NCBI RefSeq assembly: GCF_020639365.1
Contig: NZ_JAINUL010000001.1
Span: 6,943,130 to 7,007,129 of the forward strand
DNA from: Streptomyces flavotricini
Lineage (GTDB): Bacteria; Actinomycetota; Actinomycetes; Streptomycetales; Streptomycetaceae
DNA: 64,000 nucleotides
Reading direction: 5' to 3'
Shown: positions 40,864 to 49,214 of the stretch, in pieces
Position numbering within the stretch: the first letter of the stretch is position 1
Layout of the letters: each line of letters opens with the position of its first letter
Made by a program: the position numbers and the translations under genes
Notes under the pieces: model-generated
Database searches by the model: none
What the model was told of the DNA's origin: nothing
The model's input: only the letters and a program-made list of their open reading frames with translations

Positions 40864-42597
40864 TCAGCCCATCGAGCGGTAGCGGTGGATCAGTGAGACC
40901 GCCATGGCCCCCTCGCCCACCCCCGAGGCCACGCGCTTGACCGAGTGGGCCCGGACGTCGCCGGCCGCGAAGACGCCGGGGACGCTCGTCTCCAGCGGGT
41001 ACGGGGCACGCTCCAGGCTCCACTCCGCCGGGAGCTCCCCGCCGTTGGCGATCAGGTCGGACCCGGTGAGCACGAAGCCGTACTCGTCGCGCTCGACCAC
41101 GCCCGAGAGCCAGTCGGTGTGCGGGCGGGCGCCGATGAAGGTGAACATGAACCGCGCCGGGACGGGCGTGTCCTCGCCCGTCGTCGCGTCGTGGAGGGTC
41201 AGCTGCTCCAGGTGATCGTCGCCGTCCAGCCGGACCACCGTCGTACGGACCCTGACCTCGATGTTCGGGGTGCGGTCGATCTCGTCGATCAGGTAGCGGG
41301 ACATGCTCGCGTCCAGGGACTCGGCGCGGACCAGGATGGTCACCCTGGCCGCGTACTTGGCGAAGTGCACCGCCGCCTGGCCGGCCGAGTTCGCGCCGCC
41401 CACGATGAACACGTGCTGGGAGATGCACGCCGAGCTCTCCGTCGTCGCCGCGCCGTAGTAGAGCCCCGCGCCCTCGAAGCGGTCCGCGCCCGGGGCCTCC
41501 AGCCGGTTGTACGAGACCCCGGTGGCCAGCAGCACCGTCTCGGCGCTGATCTCCGTGCCGTCGGCCAGGGTAAGGATCTTCGCCGGGTCGTCCCGGGTCA
41601 GCGAGACCACCTCCACCGGGTGCAGGATCTCGGCGCCGAAGCGGGAGGCCTGGATGGTGGCGCGGCGGGTCAGGTCGCCGCCGGAGAGGCCCGAGGGGAA
41701 GCCCAGGTAGTTCTCGATCAGGCTGGAGGTGCCCGCCTGGCCGCCCGGGGCGCGGGAGTCCAGCATCAGCGTGGAGAGGCCCTCGGAGGCCGAGTAGACC
41801 CCGGCCGCCAGGCCCGCCGGGCCCGCTCCGACGATGACGCACTCGTAGTGCGGGCGCGAGGCGGTGGTGGCCAGCCCGAGGCGCTGGGCGAGCGCGGTGT
41901 CGGACGGCGCGGAGAGCACCGCTCCGTCCGGGAAGCGCACGAGGGGCAGCGCCGCGTCGGGCTGGGCGGCGATCAGGGTCAGCGCCTCCGGGTCCCGCTC
42001 CACGTTCAGGAAGCGGAACGGCTGGCCGTTGCGGGTGAAGAAGTCCCGGACGGCGTGCGTGCCGGGGGAGACGAGGTGCCCCGCGACGATGATGCCGTCG
42101 TAGGCGGGGCGGTAGGTGGCCAGCCAGTCGGAGAGCAGGTCGTCCAGGACCGGGAAGAGCCGCTCGTGCGGCGGGTCCCAGGGCTTGAGGAGGTAGTAGT
42201 CCAGCCGGACCCGGTTGATCGCGGTGATCGCCGCGTCCGTCTCCGCGTACGCCGTCAGCAGCACGCGGCGGGCGTCCGGGAAGCGGCTGACGGCCTCCAG
42301 CAGGAACTCCACGCCGGTCACGTCGGGCATGCGCTGGTCCACGAGGAACAGCGCCGGATCGTGGCCGCGCTCGTCGAGGGAGTCCAGGATCTTGAGGGCG
42401 TCGGCGGCGGAGGACGCGCCGAGCACCCGGTAGCGGTCGCCGTAGGCGCTGCGCAGGTCGCGGCGGACGGCCCGCAGCACCTGCGGATCGTCGTCCACGG
42501 CCAGGATGACGGGCTTGCGGCTCTCGGCGCGCTCCGCCGCGGCCCCCGCGGCGACGGCAGTGGCGGGAGCGGTGGCGCTCTCCGGGGCCGCACTCAT
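40864..42597 (-). CDS. Response-regulator / thioredoxin-reductase-like fusion lacking the redox CxxC
   Basis: A 577-residue fusion. Residues about 29-150 form a receiver domain with acidic pocket VDDD, phospho-acceptor Asp in FLVDQRMPD, and the switch Thr (LLTAYAE) and Lys (LLKPW). A middle region (about 160-240; HLVSPGTHAVRDFFTRNGQP) looks like a thioredoxin-fold segment. Residues about 248-577 form a thioredoxin-reductase-like FAD/NADPH module (CVIVGAGPAGLAAG, VFIVGGANSAGQAA, GVFAAGDVRAHSVKRVASG). The CxxC expected before the NADPH domain is absent; the site reads TTESSACISQHV with one Cys. It overlaps the UBP zinc-finger gene by 4 bases. Electrons must go to a partner other than a standard internal disulfide. 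Confidence 0.88.
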   Translation of the reverse strand: MSAAPESATAPATAVAAGAAAERAESRKPVILAVDDDPQVLRAVRRDLRSAYGDRYRVLGASSAADALKILDSLDERGHDPALFLVDQRMPDVTGVEFLLEAVSRFPDARRVLLTAYAETDAAITAINRVRLDYYLLKPWDPPHERLFPVLDDLLSDWLATYRPAYDGIIVAGHLVSPGTHAVRDFFTRNGQPFRFLNVERDPEALTLIAAQPDAALPLVRFPDGAVLSAPSDTALAQRLGLATTASRPHYECVIVGAGPAGLAAGVYSASEGLSTLMLDSRAPGGQAGTSSLIENYLGFPSGLSGGDLTRRATIQASRFGAEILHPVEVVSLTRDDPAKILTLADGTEISAETVLLATGVSYNRLEAPGADRFEGAGLYYGAATTESSACISQHVFIVGGANSAGQAAVHFAKYAARVTILVRAESLDASMSRYLIDEIDRTPNIEVRVRTTVVRLDGDDHLEQLTLHDATTGEDTPVPARFMFTFIGARPHTDWLSGVVERDEYGFVLTGSDLIANGGELPAEWSLERAPYPLETSVPGVFAAGDVRAHSVKRVASGVGEGAMAVSLIHRYRSMG

Positions 42598-42866
42598 GCC
42601 GCGTCCAGCATCAGCTTGTCCGCGTAGCACCAGGCCCACGCCTCGCCCGGCTCGTGCGAGGCGGCGATGGGGTGCTCGGTGGCGCGGTAGTGCTTGGTGG
42701 CGTGGCGGTTCTTGGAGGAGTCGCAGCATCCGACGTGCCCGCAGCTGAGGCACATCCTCAGGTGCACCCAGTCGTCGCCGAGGGCGAGGCACTCCTCGCA
42801 GCCCTCGGTACCTGGTTTCACCGGACGTATCTGATCGGTGTGTGTGCACAACAGGTCCGTCGTCAT
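42594..42866 (-). CDS. UBP-type zinc-finger protein
   Basis: A 90-residue protein made almost entirely of a ubiquitin-hydrolase-type zinc finger. Ligands are visible as CTHTDQ, CEECLALG, MCLSCGHVGCCDSSKNRHATKHY and HPIAASHEPGEAWAWC. In bacteria without ubiquitin such domains are thought to bind proteins or C-terminal tails. It starts at ATG 42866 and its stop overlaps the start of the receiver/reductase fusion, so the two are made together; the zinc finger may present a substrate or partner to the reductase. Confidence 0.85.
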   Translation of the reverse strand: MTTDLLCTHTDQIRPVKPGTEGCEECLALGDDWVHLRMCLSCGHVGCCDSSKNRHATKHYRATEHPIAASHEPGEAWAWCYADKLMLDAA

Positions 42867-42962
42867 CGTCCCCGTCCCTCTCCTCGATCCTTCGCGCACC
42901 CGTGATTCGCGGCGCGTCCAGACCATAGGGCGGTGCCCCCGTAATGGTTCAGTGATTCGGCC

Positions 42963-42997
42963 GAGGTCATGAAGTCTCGCGGCTACTTCATGACCTC
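42963..42997. promoter_or_regulatory. Perfect 13-bp inverted repeat upstream of the accessory operon
   Basis: GAGGTCATGAAGT (42963-42975) and ACTTCATGACCTC (42985-42997) are exact inverted copies with a 9-base spacer. They lie in the divergent region between the UBP gene (starting at 42866) and the first DJ-1 gene (43134). The length, perfect symmetry and lower GC suggest an operator for a dimeric regulator, although a hairpin RNA is also possible. Confidence 0.7.
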
Positions 42998-43041
42998 CGG
43001 AAGCGACTACCTGAGGTGCCCCCGCGACCTGCCCTCCCACC

Positions 43042-43050
43042 TCATGAAGT
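43042..43050 (+). promoter_or_regulatory. Third copy of the operator half-site
   Basis: TCATGAAGT repeats exactly the core of the left arm at 42967-42975, 75 bases further downstream and in the same orientation, 84 bases before the first gene. CATACGG follows at 43053 and may be part of the promoter. Confidence 0.55.
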
Positions 43051-43133
43051 CGCATACGGGCGCTTTGACGCAGCCCCCGGGCGCAAGCAGTGTGGGTCAG
43101 GCCAACGACAACAGGCGGCGCCTGGAGGAATCC

Positions 43134-43958
43134 GTGAGCAGAAAGATTCTGGTCATTGTCTCCGAACACGGTTACTGGGCCGAAGAACTGATAGGCCCCG
43201 TTTCGAAGTTCGACGAGCGGGGCTACGAAGTCGTATTCGCCACGCCGACCGGAAAGCGTGCGCACGCTCTTCCGCCGAGCCTCGACGCGAACTTCATCGA
43301 CCCTCCACTGGGACGCTCGGTCACCACCGAGGAGAACGCCCGGCTGGGGCGGGAGTTCGAGCAGTCGAGCCGGCTGGACACGCCGCTCGACATCGAGGCG
43401 TGGGCACCGGAGCGCCCGTACACGAGCGACGCGGGCTACCTGCGCAAGCTGGAGCAGTACCACCGCGATCTGGAGAAGCTGGAAGCCGACATCGCCGGCT
43501 ACGACGCGCTCCTCATCGTCGGCGGCAGCGGTCCCATCGTCGACCTCGCCAACAACGAGCGCGTCCACGCGCTGATCCTGGCCTTCAAGAACGCCGGCAA
43601 GGTCGTGGCCGCCGAGTGCTACGGGGTGTCCTGCCTGGCCTTCGCCCGCGACTGGGGCGACCGCAAGAGCATCATCTGGGGCAAGCACGTGACCGGCCAC
43701 TGCAAGGAGTACGACTACAAGGACGGCACCGGATTCCTCGGTACCGACTTCAACATGGGCCCGCCGCCGTACCCGCTGGAGTACATCCTGCGCGATGCCA
43801 CCGGGCCGCGCGGCGCATATCACGGGAATTTCGGCCACCCGCTCTCGGTGATCGTCGACTACCCGTTCGTCACCGGCCGTTCCACCCCTGATTCATATCT
43901 GACGGGGCAGAAGATCGTGGAAGTCCTGGAGGACGGTCTCACCCGTTACGGGTGGTAG
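43134..43958 (+). CDS. DJ-1/PfpI-superfamily protein (first of three)
   Basis: A 274-residue protein of the type 1 glutamine-amidotransferase-like fold. The N-terminal ILVIVSEHGYWAEEL supplies the conserved Glu. LLIVGGSGPIVDLA is the glycine-rich loop and VVAAECYGVSCLAFA the nucleophile elbow, with Cys followed by Tyr rather than the His of Hsp31/glyoxalase III. A Met-free insertion around residues 65-110 and a C-terminal FVTGRSTPDSY extend the fold. GTG 43134 is selected because GGAGG lies just before it. It is the first gene of the accessory run, and the next gene starts 8 bases after its stop. Activity on alpha-oxoaldehydes, or an amidase or isomerase role, is possible. Confidence 0.82.
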   Translation: MSRKILVIVSEHGYWAEELIGPVSKFDERGYEVVFATPTGKRAHALPPSLDANFIDPPLGRSVTTEENARLGREFEQSSRLDTPLDIEAWAPERPYTSDAGYLRKLEQYHRDLEKLEADIAGYDALLIVGGSGPIVDLANNERVHALILAFKNAGKVVAAECYGVSCLAFARDWGDRKSIIWGKHVTGHCKEYDYKDGTGFLGTDFNMGPPPYPLEYILRDATGPRGAYHGNFGHPLSVIVDYPFVTGRSTPDSYLTGQKIVEVLEDGLTRYGW

Positions 43959-43966
43959 GGGGAATC

Positions 43967-45610
43967 ATGGAAGCCACTCCCGGACGGGAAAGGCTGATCG
44001 AGCAGTTCAAGGCCGACGGCCTGAATGTGATGTTCGGAAATCCGGGGACGGTGGAACAGGGATTCCTCGACGCGGTGGACGCGGCGGAGGATTTCCATTA
44101 CGTCCTCGCCCTCCAGGAGACCGTGGCCGCCGGGATCGCCGACGGCTACGCCCGGGCCACCGGCGGCGCGGCCCTGCTCCAGCTGCACTCCGGGGTCGGG
44201 CTGGGCAACGGCATCGGGATGCTCTACCAGTCGCTGCGCGGCCACACCCCGCTCGTCGTGGTCGCCGGAGACGCAGGGGTCCGCTACGACGCCATGGACG
44301 CCCAGATGGCTTCCGACCTGGTGGCGATGGCGAAGCCGGTGACGAAGTACGCGACCCGGGTCACCGACCGGCACTCCGTACTGCGCACCATCCGGCGGGC
44401 GGTCAAGATCGCCCTGACCCCGCCGCGCGGCCCCGTCTTCGTGGCGCTGCCGATGGACGTGCTGGACGAGCTGAACTCCGAGCCCGTCCTGCCCGCCGCG
44501 GTTCCGCTCACGGACGTGGCACCCTCGCCGGCCTCGGTGGGGCGGGCGGCCGAGCTGCTCGCCTCCGCCGAGCGGCCCGTGATCCTCGTCGGGGACGGGG
44601 TCTCGCTCTCCGGGGCCCAGCGCGAACTCGTCGCCGTCGCCGAGCTGCTGGGCGCCGACGTGTACGAGGTCGACTCCTCCGAGGTGAACATCGCGGCCTC
44701 GCACCCGCTGCGCCGCGGCCAGAGCGGCCACATGTTCGGCCCGCACAGCAAGGAGCTCGTGGGCGGCGCGGACGGGGTGCTGATCGTCGGCACCTACGTC
44801 TTCCCGGAGGTGTTCCCCGAGCTGGAGAACCCCTTCAGGGCCGGCGCCAGGGTCGTCCACATCGACCTGAACGCGTACGAGATCGCCAAGAACCACCCGG
44901 TGGACCTGGGCCTGGCCGCCGACCCGAAGCAGGCGCTGCACGCGCTGGCCGGCGTACTCGAACGCCGGCTGAGCCCGCAGCGCCGGGCGGCCGCGGCCTC
45001 CCGGCTCGACGCCCGCACCCGGGAGCGGGCGCTGTCCGCCCGGGGCGGGGACACCGATCAGGACGGCACGCCGATGGCCGTCTTCCTGCGGACCCTGGCC
45101 GAGCGCACCGGCGGGGACCTGATCGTCTTCGACGAGGCGCTGACCACCTCTCCGCTGGTGACCCGGTACCTGCCGCCGGAGCGCCCGGGGGACTACCACC
45201 TCACCCGGGGCGGCTCGCTCGGGGTGGGCTTCCCCGGGGCGGTCGGCGCCAAGCTGGCCCGTCCGGACCGGCTGGTCGTCGGCTTCGCGGGCGACGGCGG
45301 GTCGATGTACACGTACCAGGCGCTGTGGACCGCGGTCCGGCACGGCATCGACGCCAAGTTCGTGGTCTGCAACAACCGCAAGTACCGGCTGCTGGACGAC
45401 AACATCGCCCAGTACTGGCGGGAGCGGGACATCCCGGAGCACGGCTTCCCGGGCTCCTTCGACCTCTCCCACCCCGAGATCGACTTCGCCGGGCTGGCGC
45501 GGGCGCTCGGCGCCGGGGGGACGCGGGTGGAGAAGCCGGACGAGGCGGTCGCCGCCGTGGGCCGGATGCTCGACCACCCCGGGCCGTTCCTGGTCGACGT
45601 GCAGATCTGA
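43967..45610 (+). CDS. ThDP-dependent decarboxylase-like enzyme (benzoylformate decarboxylase type)
   Basis: A 547-residue three-domain ThDP enzyme. The cofactor-activating Glu51 is in ALQETVAAGIADGYAR. His74 (LLQLHSGVG) matches benzoylformate decarboxylase His70. The ThDP/Mg motif is GDGGSMYTYQALWTAVRHGI...CNN at about residues 442-470. The Ser26 equivalent is Thr28 (GNPGTVEQGF), and the region matching His281 reads VFPEVFPELENPF without a His. It may therefore act on a different 2-oxo acid, or act as a carboligase. The ATG 43967 has AGGGGGA upstream. Confidence 0.82.
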   Translation: MEATPGRERLIEQFKADGLNVMFGNPGTVEQGFLDAVDAAEDFHYVLALQETVAAGIADGYARATGGAALLQLHSGVGLGNGIGMLYQSLRGHTPLVVVAGDAGVRYDAMDAQMASDLVAMAKPVTKYATRVTDRHSVLRTIRRAVKIALTPPRGPVFVALPMDVLDELNSEPVLPAAVPLTDVAPSPASVGRAAELLASAERPVILVGDGVSLSGAQRELVAVAELLGADVYEVDSSEVNIAASHPLRRGQSGHMFGPHSKELVGGADGVLIVGTYVFPEVFPELENPFRAGARVVHIDLNAYEIAKNHPVDLGLAADPKQALHALAGVLERRLSPQRRAAAASRLDARTRERALSARGGDTDQDGTPMAVFLRTLAERTGGDLIVFDEALTTSPLVTRYLPPERPGDYHLTRGGSLGVGFPGAVGAKLARPDRLVVGFAGDGGSMYTYQALWTAVRHGIDAKFVVCNNRKYRLLDDNIAQYWRERDIPEHGFPGSFDLSHPEIDFAGLARALGAGGTRVEKPDEAVAAVGRMLDHPGPFLVDVQI

Positions 45611-45676
45611 CGCACCGCCGCGCCGCACCGCCGCCATCCACCGCACCGCACACCACCACGGACAGGAGGAGACCGC

Positions 45677-46108
45677 ATGCCCGCCGAGCGGCTGACCGAG
45701 GACGCGATCCGCACCTTCGCGGAGAACTGGTACGTGGCCCTGGACCAGCACCTTCCGCTGGACCAGGTGCTGCCCCTCATCACGGGGGACCTGGAGTTCA
45801 AGGTCCCCGAGGACACCTTCCTCGGACACCAGGGCTTCGGCCGCTGGTACGAGGCGGTCACGCACCGCTTCTTCGACGAGGTCCACACCGTCACGAAGGT
45901 GGAGCCCGTCATCGAGGGCGACCGCGCCGTCGTACGGGTGCTGGTCAACTGGCAGGCCAAGATCTGGGACCCGCCGGCCGCCCGCAGCGAGTGGCTCGGC
46001 TTCGACGCCGACCAGACCTGGACGGTCGTGGCCGGTCCCGACGGCCCGCTGATCAAGCAGTACACCGTCAACGACCTGGCCCCGATGCCCGGTTCCGGCT
46101 CGCTCTGA
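45677..46108 (+). CDS. SnoaL-like/NTF2-fold protein (first of three)
   Basis: A 143-residue small alpha+beta cone protein, with a helical start (RLTEDAIRTFAENWYVALDQH) and beta strands DLEFKVPEDTFLG, AVVRVLVNWQAKIW and QTWTVVAGP. Such folds act as cyclases, isomerases, hydrolases or ligand carriers. A strong AGGAGGAG site precedes ATG 45677. The 66 bases before it are C-rich and free of hairpins, so transcription probably continues from the ThDP gene. The specific reaction is unknown. Confidence 0.75.
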   Translation: MPAERLTEDAIRTFAENWYVALDQHLPLDQVLPLITGDLEFKVPEDTFLGHQGFGRWYEAVTHRFFDEVHTVTKVEPVIEGDRAVVRVLVNWQAKIWDPPAARSEWLGFDADQTWTVVAGPDGPLIKQYTVNDLAPMPGSGSL

Positions 46109-46142
46109 GCGCGGACGCGGGGCAGTCGAAGGAGAAGCGACG

Positions 46143-46598
46143 ATGACCGAAGTGACACGGGAGCGGGTCGAGGCGGCCTACGCCGCCCTCGGCTCCGGCG
46201 ACCGGGCCCGCATCCTCGAGTACTACTCCGAGGACCTGCGCTGGCTGGTGCCGGGCAGTCACCCGCTGGCCGGCTGGTACGAGAGCCTGGACGCCTTCCT
46301 GGAGCTGATGGGGCAGACCCACAAGCTCACCGGCGGCACCTTCCGGATGGACATCCAGGCGGTCCTCGTCGGCGAGGACTGCAGCGCCGACGTCTGCCGC
46401 AACGTCGCCCTGCGCGACGGCGCCGACCAGGCCAGCCAGTCCCCGTACGAACGGATGGACTACCCCGTCTTCCACTTCATGCGGTGGCGGGACGGCCGGA
46501 TCATCGAGGGCCGCGACGGGCTCTTCGGGGACTCGGCGACCGCCTTCAGCCAGTTCTGGGCGCCGTTCGCGCCCGACGGAACCCGCCGCGACCGATAG
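46143..46598 (+). CDS. SnoaL-like/NTF2-fold protein (second of three)
   Basis: A 151-residue polyketide-cyclase-like protein: VEAAYAALGSGDRARILEYYSEDLRWLVPGSHPLAGWYESLDAF is the typical N-terminal half, and VFHFMRWRDGRIIEGRDGLFG the C-terminal strands. AAGGAG precedes ATG 46143. It is related in fold to the genes on both sides but clearly different in sequence, so the three are not recent duplicates. Confidence 0.8.
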   Translation: MTEVTRERVEAAYAALGSGDRARILEYYSEDLRWLVPGSHPLAGWYESLDAFLELMGQTHKLTGGTFRMDIQAVLVGEDCSADVCRNVALRDGADQASQSPYERMDYPVFHFMRWRDGRIIEGRDGLFGDSATAFSQFWAPFAPDGTRRDR

Positions 46599-46611
46599 GG
46601 GGAGGAGCGCT

Positions 46612-46983
46612 GTGGACGCACGACAGATCCTTGAGAAGTACTACGAGTACGCCAACGCGGGCGACTGGGACCGCTGGTGCGACCTGTTCGCCGACGACCA
46701 GGTCATGGACGAGCAGCTCGCCGGACACATCGAGGGCCTGGAGGTCCTGCGCTCGATGATGAAGGGCATGGGGACGATGTACCGCGTCTTCCGGAACGAG
46801 CCCGTGCACTTCCTCGTCGACGGGGAGAAGGCCGCGGCCGTCTCCCACCTCAGCGCCGTCAGCCCCACGGGCGAGACGATCGAGGCCGAGGTCATGAACT
46901 TCTTCCGGATCGCGGACGGAAAGATCACGTACATGGCGAACTACCACGACACCGTCCCCTTCCAGGTGCTGAGCCAGGGCTGA
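46612..46983 (+). CDS. SnoaL-like/NTF2-fold protein (third of three)
   Basis: A 123-residue protein with the pattern ILEKYYEYANAGDWDRWCDLFADDQVMDEQL typical of SnoaL-like domains, ending EVMNFFRIADGKITYMANYHDTVPF. The start is GTG 46612 after GGGGGAGGAG. It lies between another SnoaL-like gene and the GMC oxidoreductase with 13-base gaps. Confidence 0.82.
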   Translation: MDARQILEKYYEYANAGDWDRWCDLFADDQVMDEQLAGHIEGLEVLRSMMKGMGTMYRVFRNEPVHFLVDGEKAAAVSHLSAVSPTGETIEAEVMNFFRIADGKITYMANYHDTVPFQVLSQG

Positions 46984-46996
46984 GGGGGGCCGACTC

Positions 46997-48610
46997 GTGG
47001 GAAACGCCGACAGAGAAGAGTACGACTACGTCATCGTGGGATCCGGCACCGCGGGCAGCGTCCTCGCGAACCGGCTCTCGCAGGACCCGGACGTTTCCGT
47101 CCTGGTCCTGGAGGCGGGCGGCAACCGGATCCCGCCCGAGGTGGACGACCCGTCCTCCTGGTACAAGCTGCTCGGCGGGCCCGTCGACTGGGGCTACACC
47201 AGCGTCCCGCAGCCCGGGCTCGACGGCCGCCGTACGTACGAACCGCGCGGCAAGGCCCCCGGCGGCAGCAGCAACCTGTACATCATGATGCACATCCGGG
47301 GCCACGCCTCGGACTTCGACAACTGGGCCTACCAGGGCGCCGCCGGCTGGGGCCACGAGGACGTCCTGCCGTACTTCGCCCTCCTGGAGGGCCAGGAGGA
47401 CGCCACCGCGCCCACCACCGGCACCCGCGGCCCGCAGCGCATCACCAACGCCGGTCAGCACGGCCCCAACCCGGTCTCCCGCGCCTTCATCGACGCGGCC
47501 GTCGAGCTCGGCCACCAGGAGATCGCCGACTTCAACACCGACGGGCCCCGGCGCGGCCTCTTCGGCACCGGCTGGCACCACATCGACGTGGCCGACGGGC
47601 GCCGGCAGGGCACCCTCGCCGCCTACCTGGAGCCGGCGCTGCAGCGCTCCAACCTGACCCTGCGCACCAGCGCCCAGAGCACCCGGCTGCTCTTCGACGG
47701 CGACACCTGCACGGGCGTGGAGTACGCGCAGCTCGCACCGGCCGCCGAGTTCCCCGGCCGGAGCGTGCGCGACGCCCACGGCACCGCCGGCGATCCCGGA
47801 CTCCACTCCGTACGGGCCCGCCGCGAGGTCATCGTGGCCGCGGGGGCGATCGAGTCGCCGAAGCTGCTGCTGCTCTCCGGCGTCGGCAACCCCGAGCAGC
47901 TGCGCGAGCACGGCATCAGGACGGTCGCGGCGCTGCCCGGGGTCGGCGAGAACTTCCACAACCACGTCCTGACCGGGCTGATGGCCGAGGTCACCCAGGA
48001 ACTGCCGCCCCCGGCGCAGAACCTGTCGGAGAGCGCTCTGTTCCTCTCGTCCCGGCCCGGTCTGCCGGCGCCCGACCTGCAGATCGCCTTCGTCCACGTG
48101 CCGTTCGACGTGATCGTCGGGAAGGACCACCCGAACACGGTGAGCATCCTCCCCGGGGTCGTGCGGCCCGCCTCCCGCGGCTGGATCCGGCTCGCGAGCG
48201 CGGATCCGCTGGCCCACCCGCTGATCAACCCCAACTACCTGGGCGACCGGTGGGACCTGGAGCGGATGGTGCAGGGGATCAAGCTGGCCCGGGAGATCTT
48301 CGCGACCTCGGCCTTCTCCCCCTGGTACAAGCAGGAGCTCCAGCCCGGCCCCGGTTTCGTCTCCGACGAGGACCTGCGGACCTTCGCGAAGCAGAAGTCG
48401 GAGAGCTACCACCATCAGGCCGGCTCCTGCCGCATGGGCATCGACGACCTCTCCGTCGTCGACCCCGAGCTGCGGGTGCACGGCGTACGCAACCTGCGCG
48501 TCGTCGACGCCAGCGTGATGCCCGCCGTCCCGTCGGGCAACTGCCACACCGCCATCGCGATGATCGCCGAGCGCGCGGCGGACTTCCTGAGGGGGACCTC
48601 CCGTGCCTGA
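46997..48610 (+). CDS. GMC-family FAD-dependent oxidoreductase
   Basis: A 537-residue flavoenzyme of the glucose-methanol-choline family. The FAD-binding VIVGSGTAGSVLANRLS is at the N-terminus with EAGGNRIP following. GKAPGGSSNLYIMMHIRG is signature 1, and VAAGAIESPKLLLLSGVG signature 2. The active-site pair lies in YHHQAGSCRMG and SGNCHTAIAMIAERAADFL, where the second residue is His, not Asn. It likely oxidises an alcohol to an aldehyde or ketone; the acceptor is not clear. GTG 46997 start. Its end overlaps the next DJ-1 gene by 8 bases. Confidence 0.88.
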   Translation: MGNADREEYDYVIVGSGTAGSVLANRLSQDPDVSVLVLEAGGNRIPPEVDDPSSWYKLLGGPVDWGYTSVPQPGLDGRRTYEPRGKAPGGSSNLYIMMHIRGHASDFDNWAYQGAAGWGHEDVLPYFALLEGQEDATAPTTGTRGPQRITNAGQHGPNPVSRAFIDAAVELGHQEIADFNTDGPRRGLFGTGWHHIDVADGRRQGTLAAYLEPALQRSNLTLRTSAQSTRLLFDGDTCTGVEYAQLAPAAEFPGRSVRDAHGTAGDPGLHSVRARREVIVAAGAIESPKLLLLSGVGNPEQLREHGIRTVAALPGVGENFHNHVLTGLMAEVTQELPPPAQNLSESALFLSSRPGLPAPDLQIAFVHVPFDVIVGKDHPNTVSILPGVVRPASRGWIRLASADPLAHPLINPNYLGDRWDLERMVQGIKLAREIFATSAFSPWYKQELQPGPGFVSDEDLRTFAKQKSESYHHQAGSCRMGIDDLSVVDPELRVHGVRNLRVVDASVMPAVPSGNCHTAIAMIAERAADFLRGTSRA

Positions 48611-49214
48611 CGCCGTACTGCGCGAGGGTGCGCTGAGCGGGACCCGGATCGCGGTCCTGGTCGAGAGCGACTTCTACGAGCCCGAGATCTTCTACTACGG
48701 GCACCGGTTCGCCGAGGAGGGCGCCGAGGTCGACTTCCTGACCCGGCTGTGGGGCAACGACTCCATCACCTTCTCCGGACACGAGTACCGGGCGCCGTTC
48801 ACCGCCGACAAGTCCCTGGAGGGGCTGAGCGACGAGGAGCTGCGCCGGTACGCGGCGATCATCGTGCCCTCGGGCATGGTGGCCGACCGGCTGCGCTACA
48901 CCGAGGACGTGGACGTACTGGCGCCGGCGACGGAGCTGCTGCGCCGGGCCTTCGAGGAGCCGACGGTCCTGAAGGGGATCATCTGCCACGGCATGTGGCT
49001 GGCCGCCTCGATCCCGGACAAGATCCAGGGCCGCAAGGTGGTCTGCCACAACAACCTCATCGGCGACGTCCGCAACATGGGCGCCGAGTACGTCAACGAG
49101 GACGTGGTGGTCGACGGTGACCTGGTCACCGGTCGCACCGGCGCCCACCACCACCTCTTCGCCCGCCGGATCATCGAACTGATCGCGGCGGGGCGGGGCC
49201 GGGGGGCCGCCTGA
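48603..49214 (+). CDS. DJ-1/PfpI-family protein (second of three)
   Basis: A 203-residue PfpI-type protein close in layout to bacterial DJ-1/PfpI hydrolase-like proteins. The conserved Glu is in VLVESDFYEPEI, the loop is IIVPSGMVADRLRY, and the nucleophile Cys is in KGIICHGMWLAAS, followed by His. AHHHLFARRIIELI forms the end of the fold. It starts in the GMC gene and overlaps the following VOC gene by a TGATG junction, so GMC, DJ-1 and VOC form one translational unit. Confidence 0.85.
   Translation: MPDAVLREGALSGTRIAVLVESDFYEPEIFYYGHRFAEEGAEVDFLTRLWGNDSITFSGHEYRAPFTADKSLEGLSDEELRRYAAIIVPSGMVADRLRYTEDVDVLAPATELLRRAFEEPTVLKGIICHGMWLAASIPDKIQGRKVVCHNNLIGDVRNMGAEYVNEDVVVDGDLVTGRTGAHHHLFARRIIELIAAGRGRGAA

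Noticed and set aside
42598..42849. Longer start for the receiver/reductase gene
   Set aside because: The extra 84 residues are the out-of-frame shadow of the zinc-finger gene. ATG 42597 overlaps its stop as expected for a coupled pair.
42867..43838. N-terminal extension of the UBP zinc-finger frame up to 43838
   Set aside because: The extension is antisense to the first DJ-1 gene and lacks domain content. ATG 42866 gives a normal compact zinc-finger protein.
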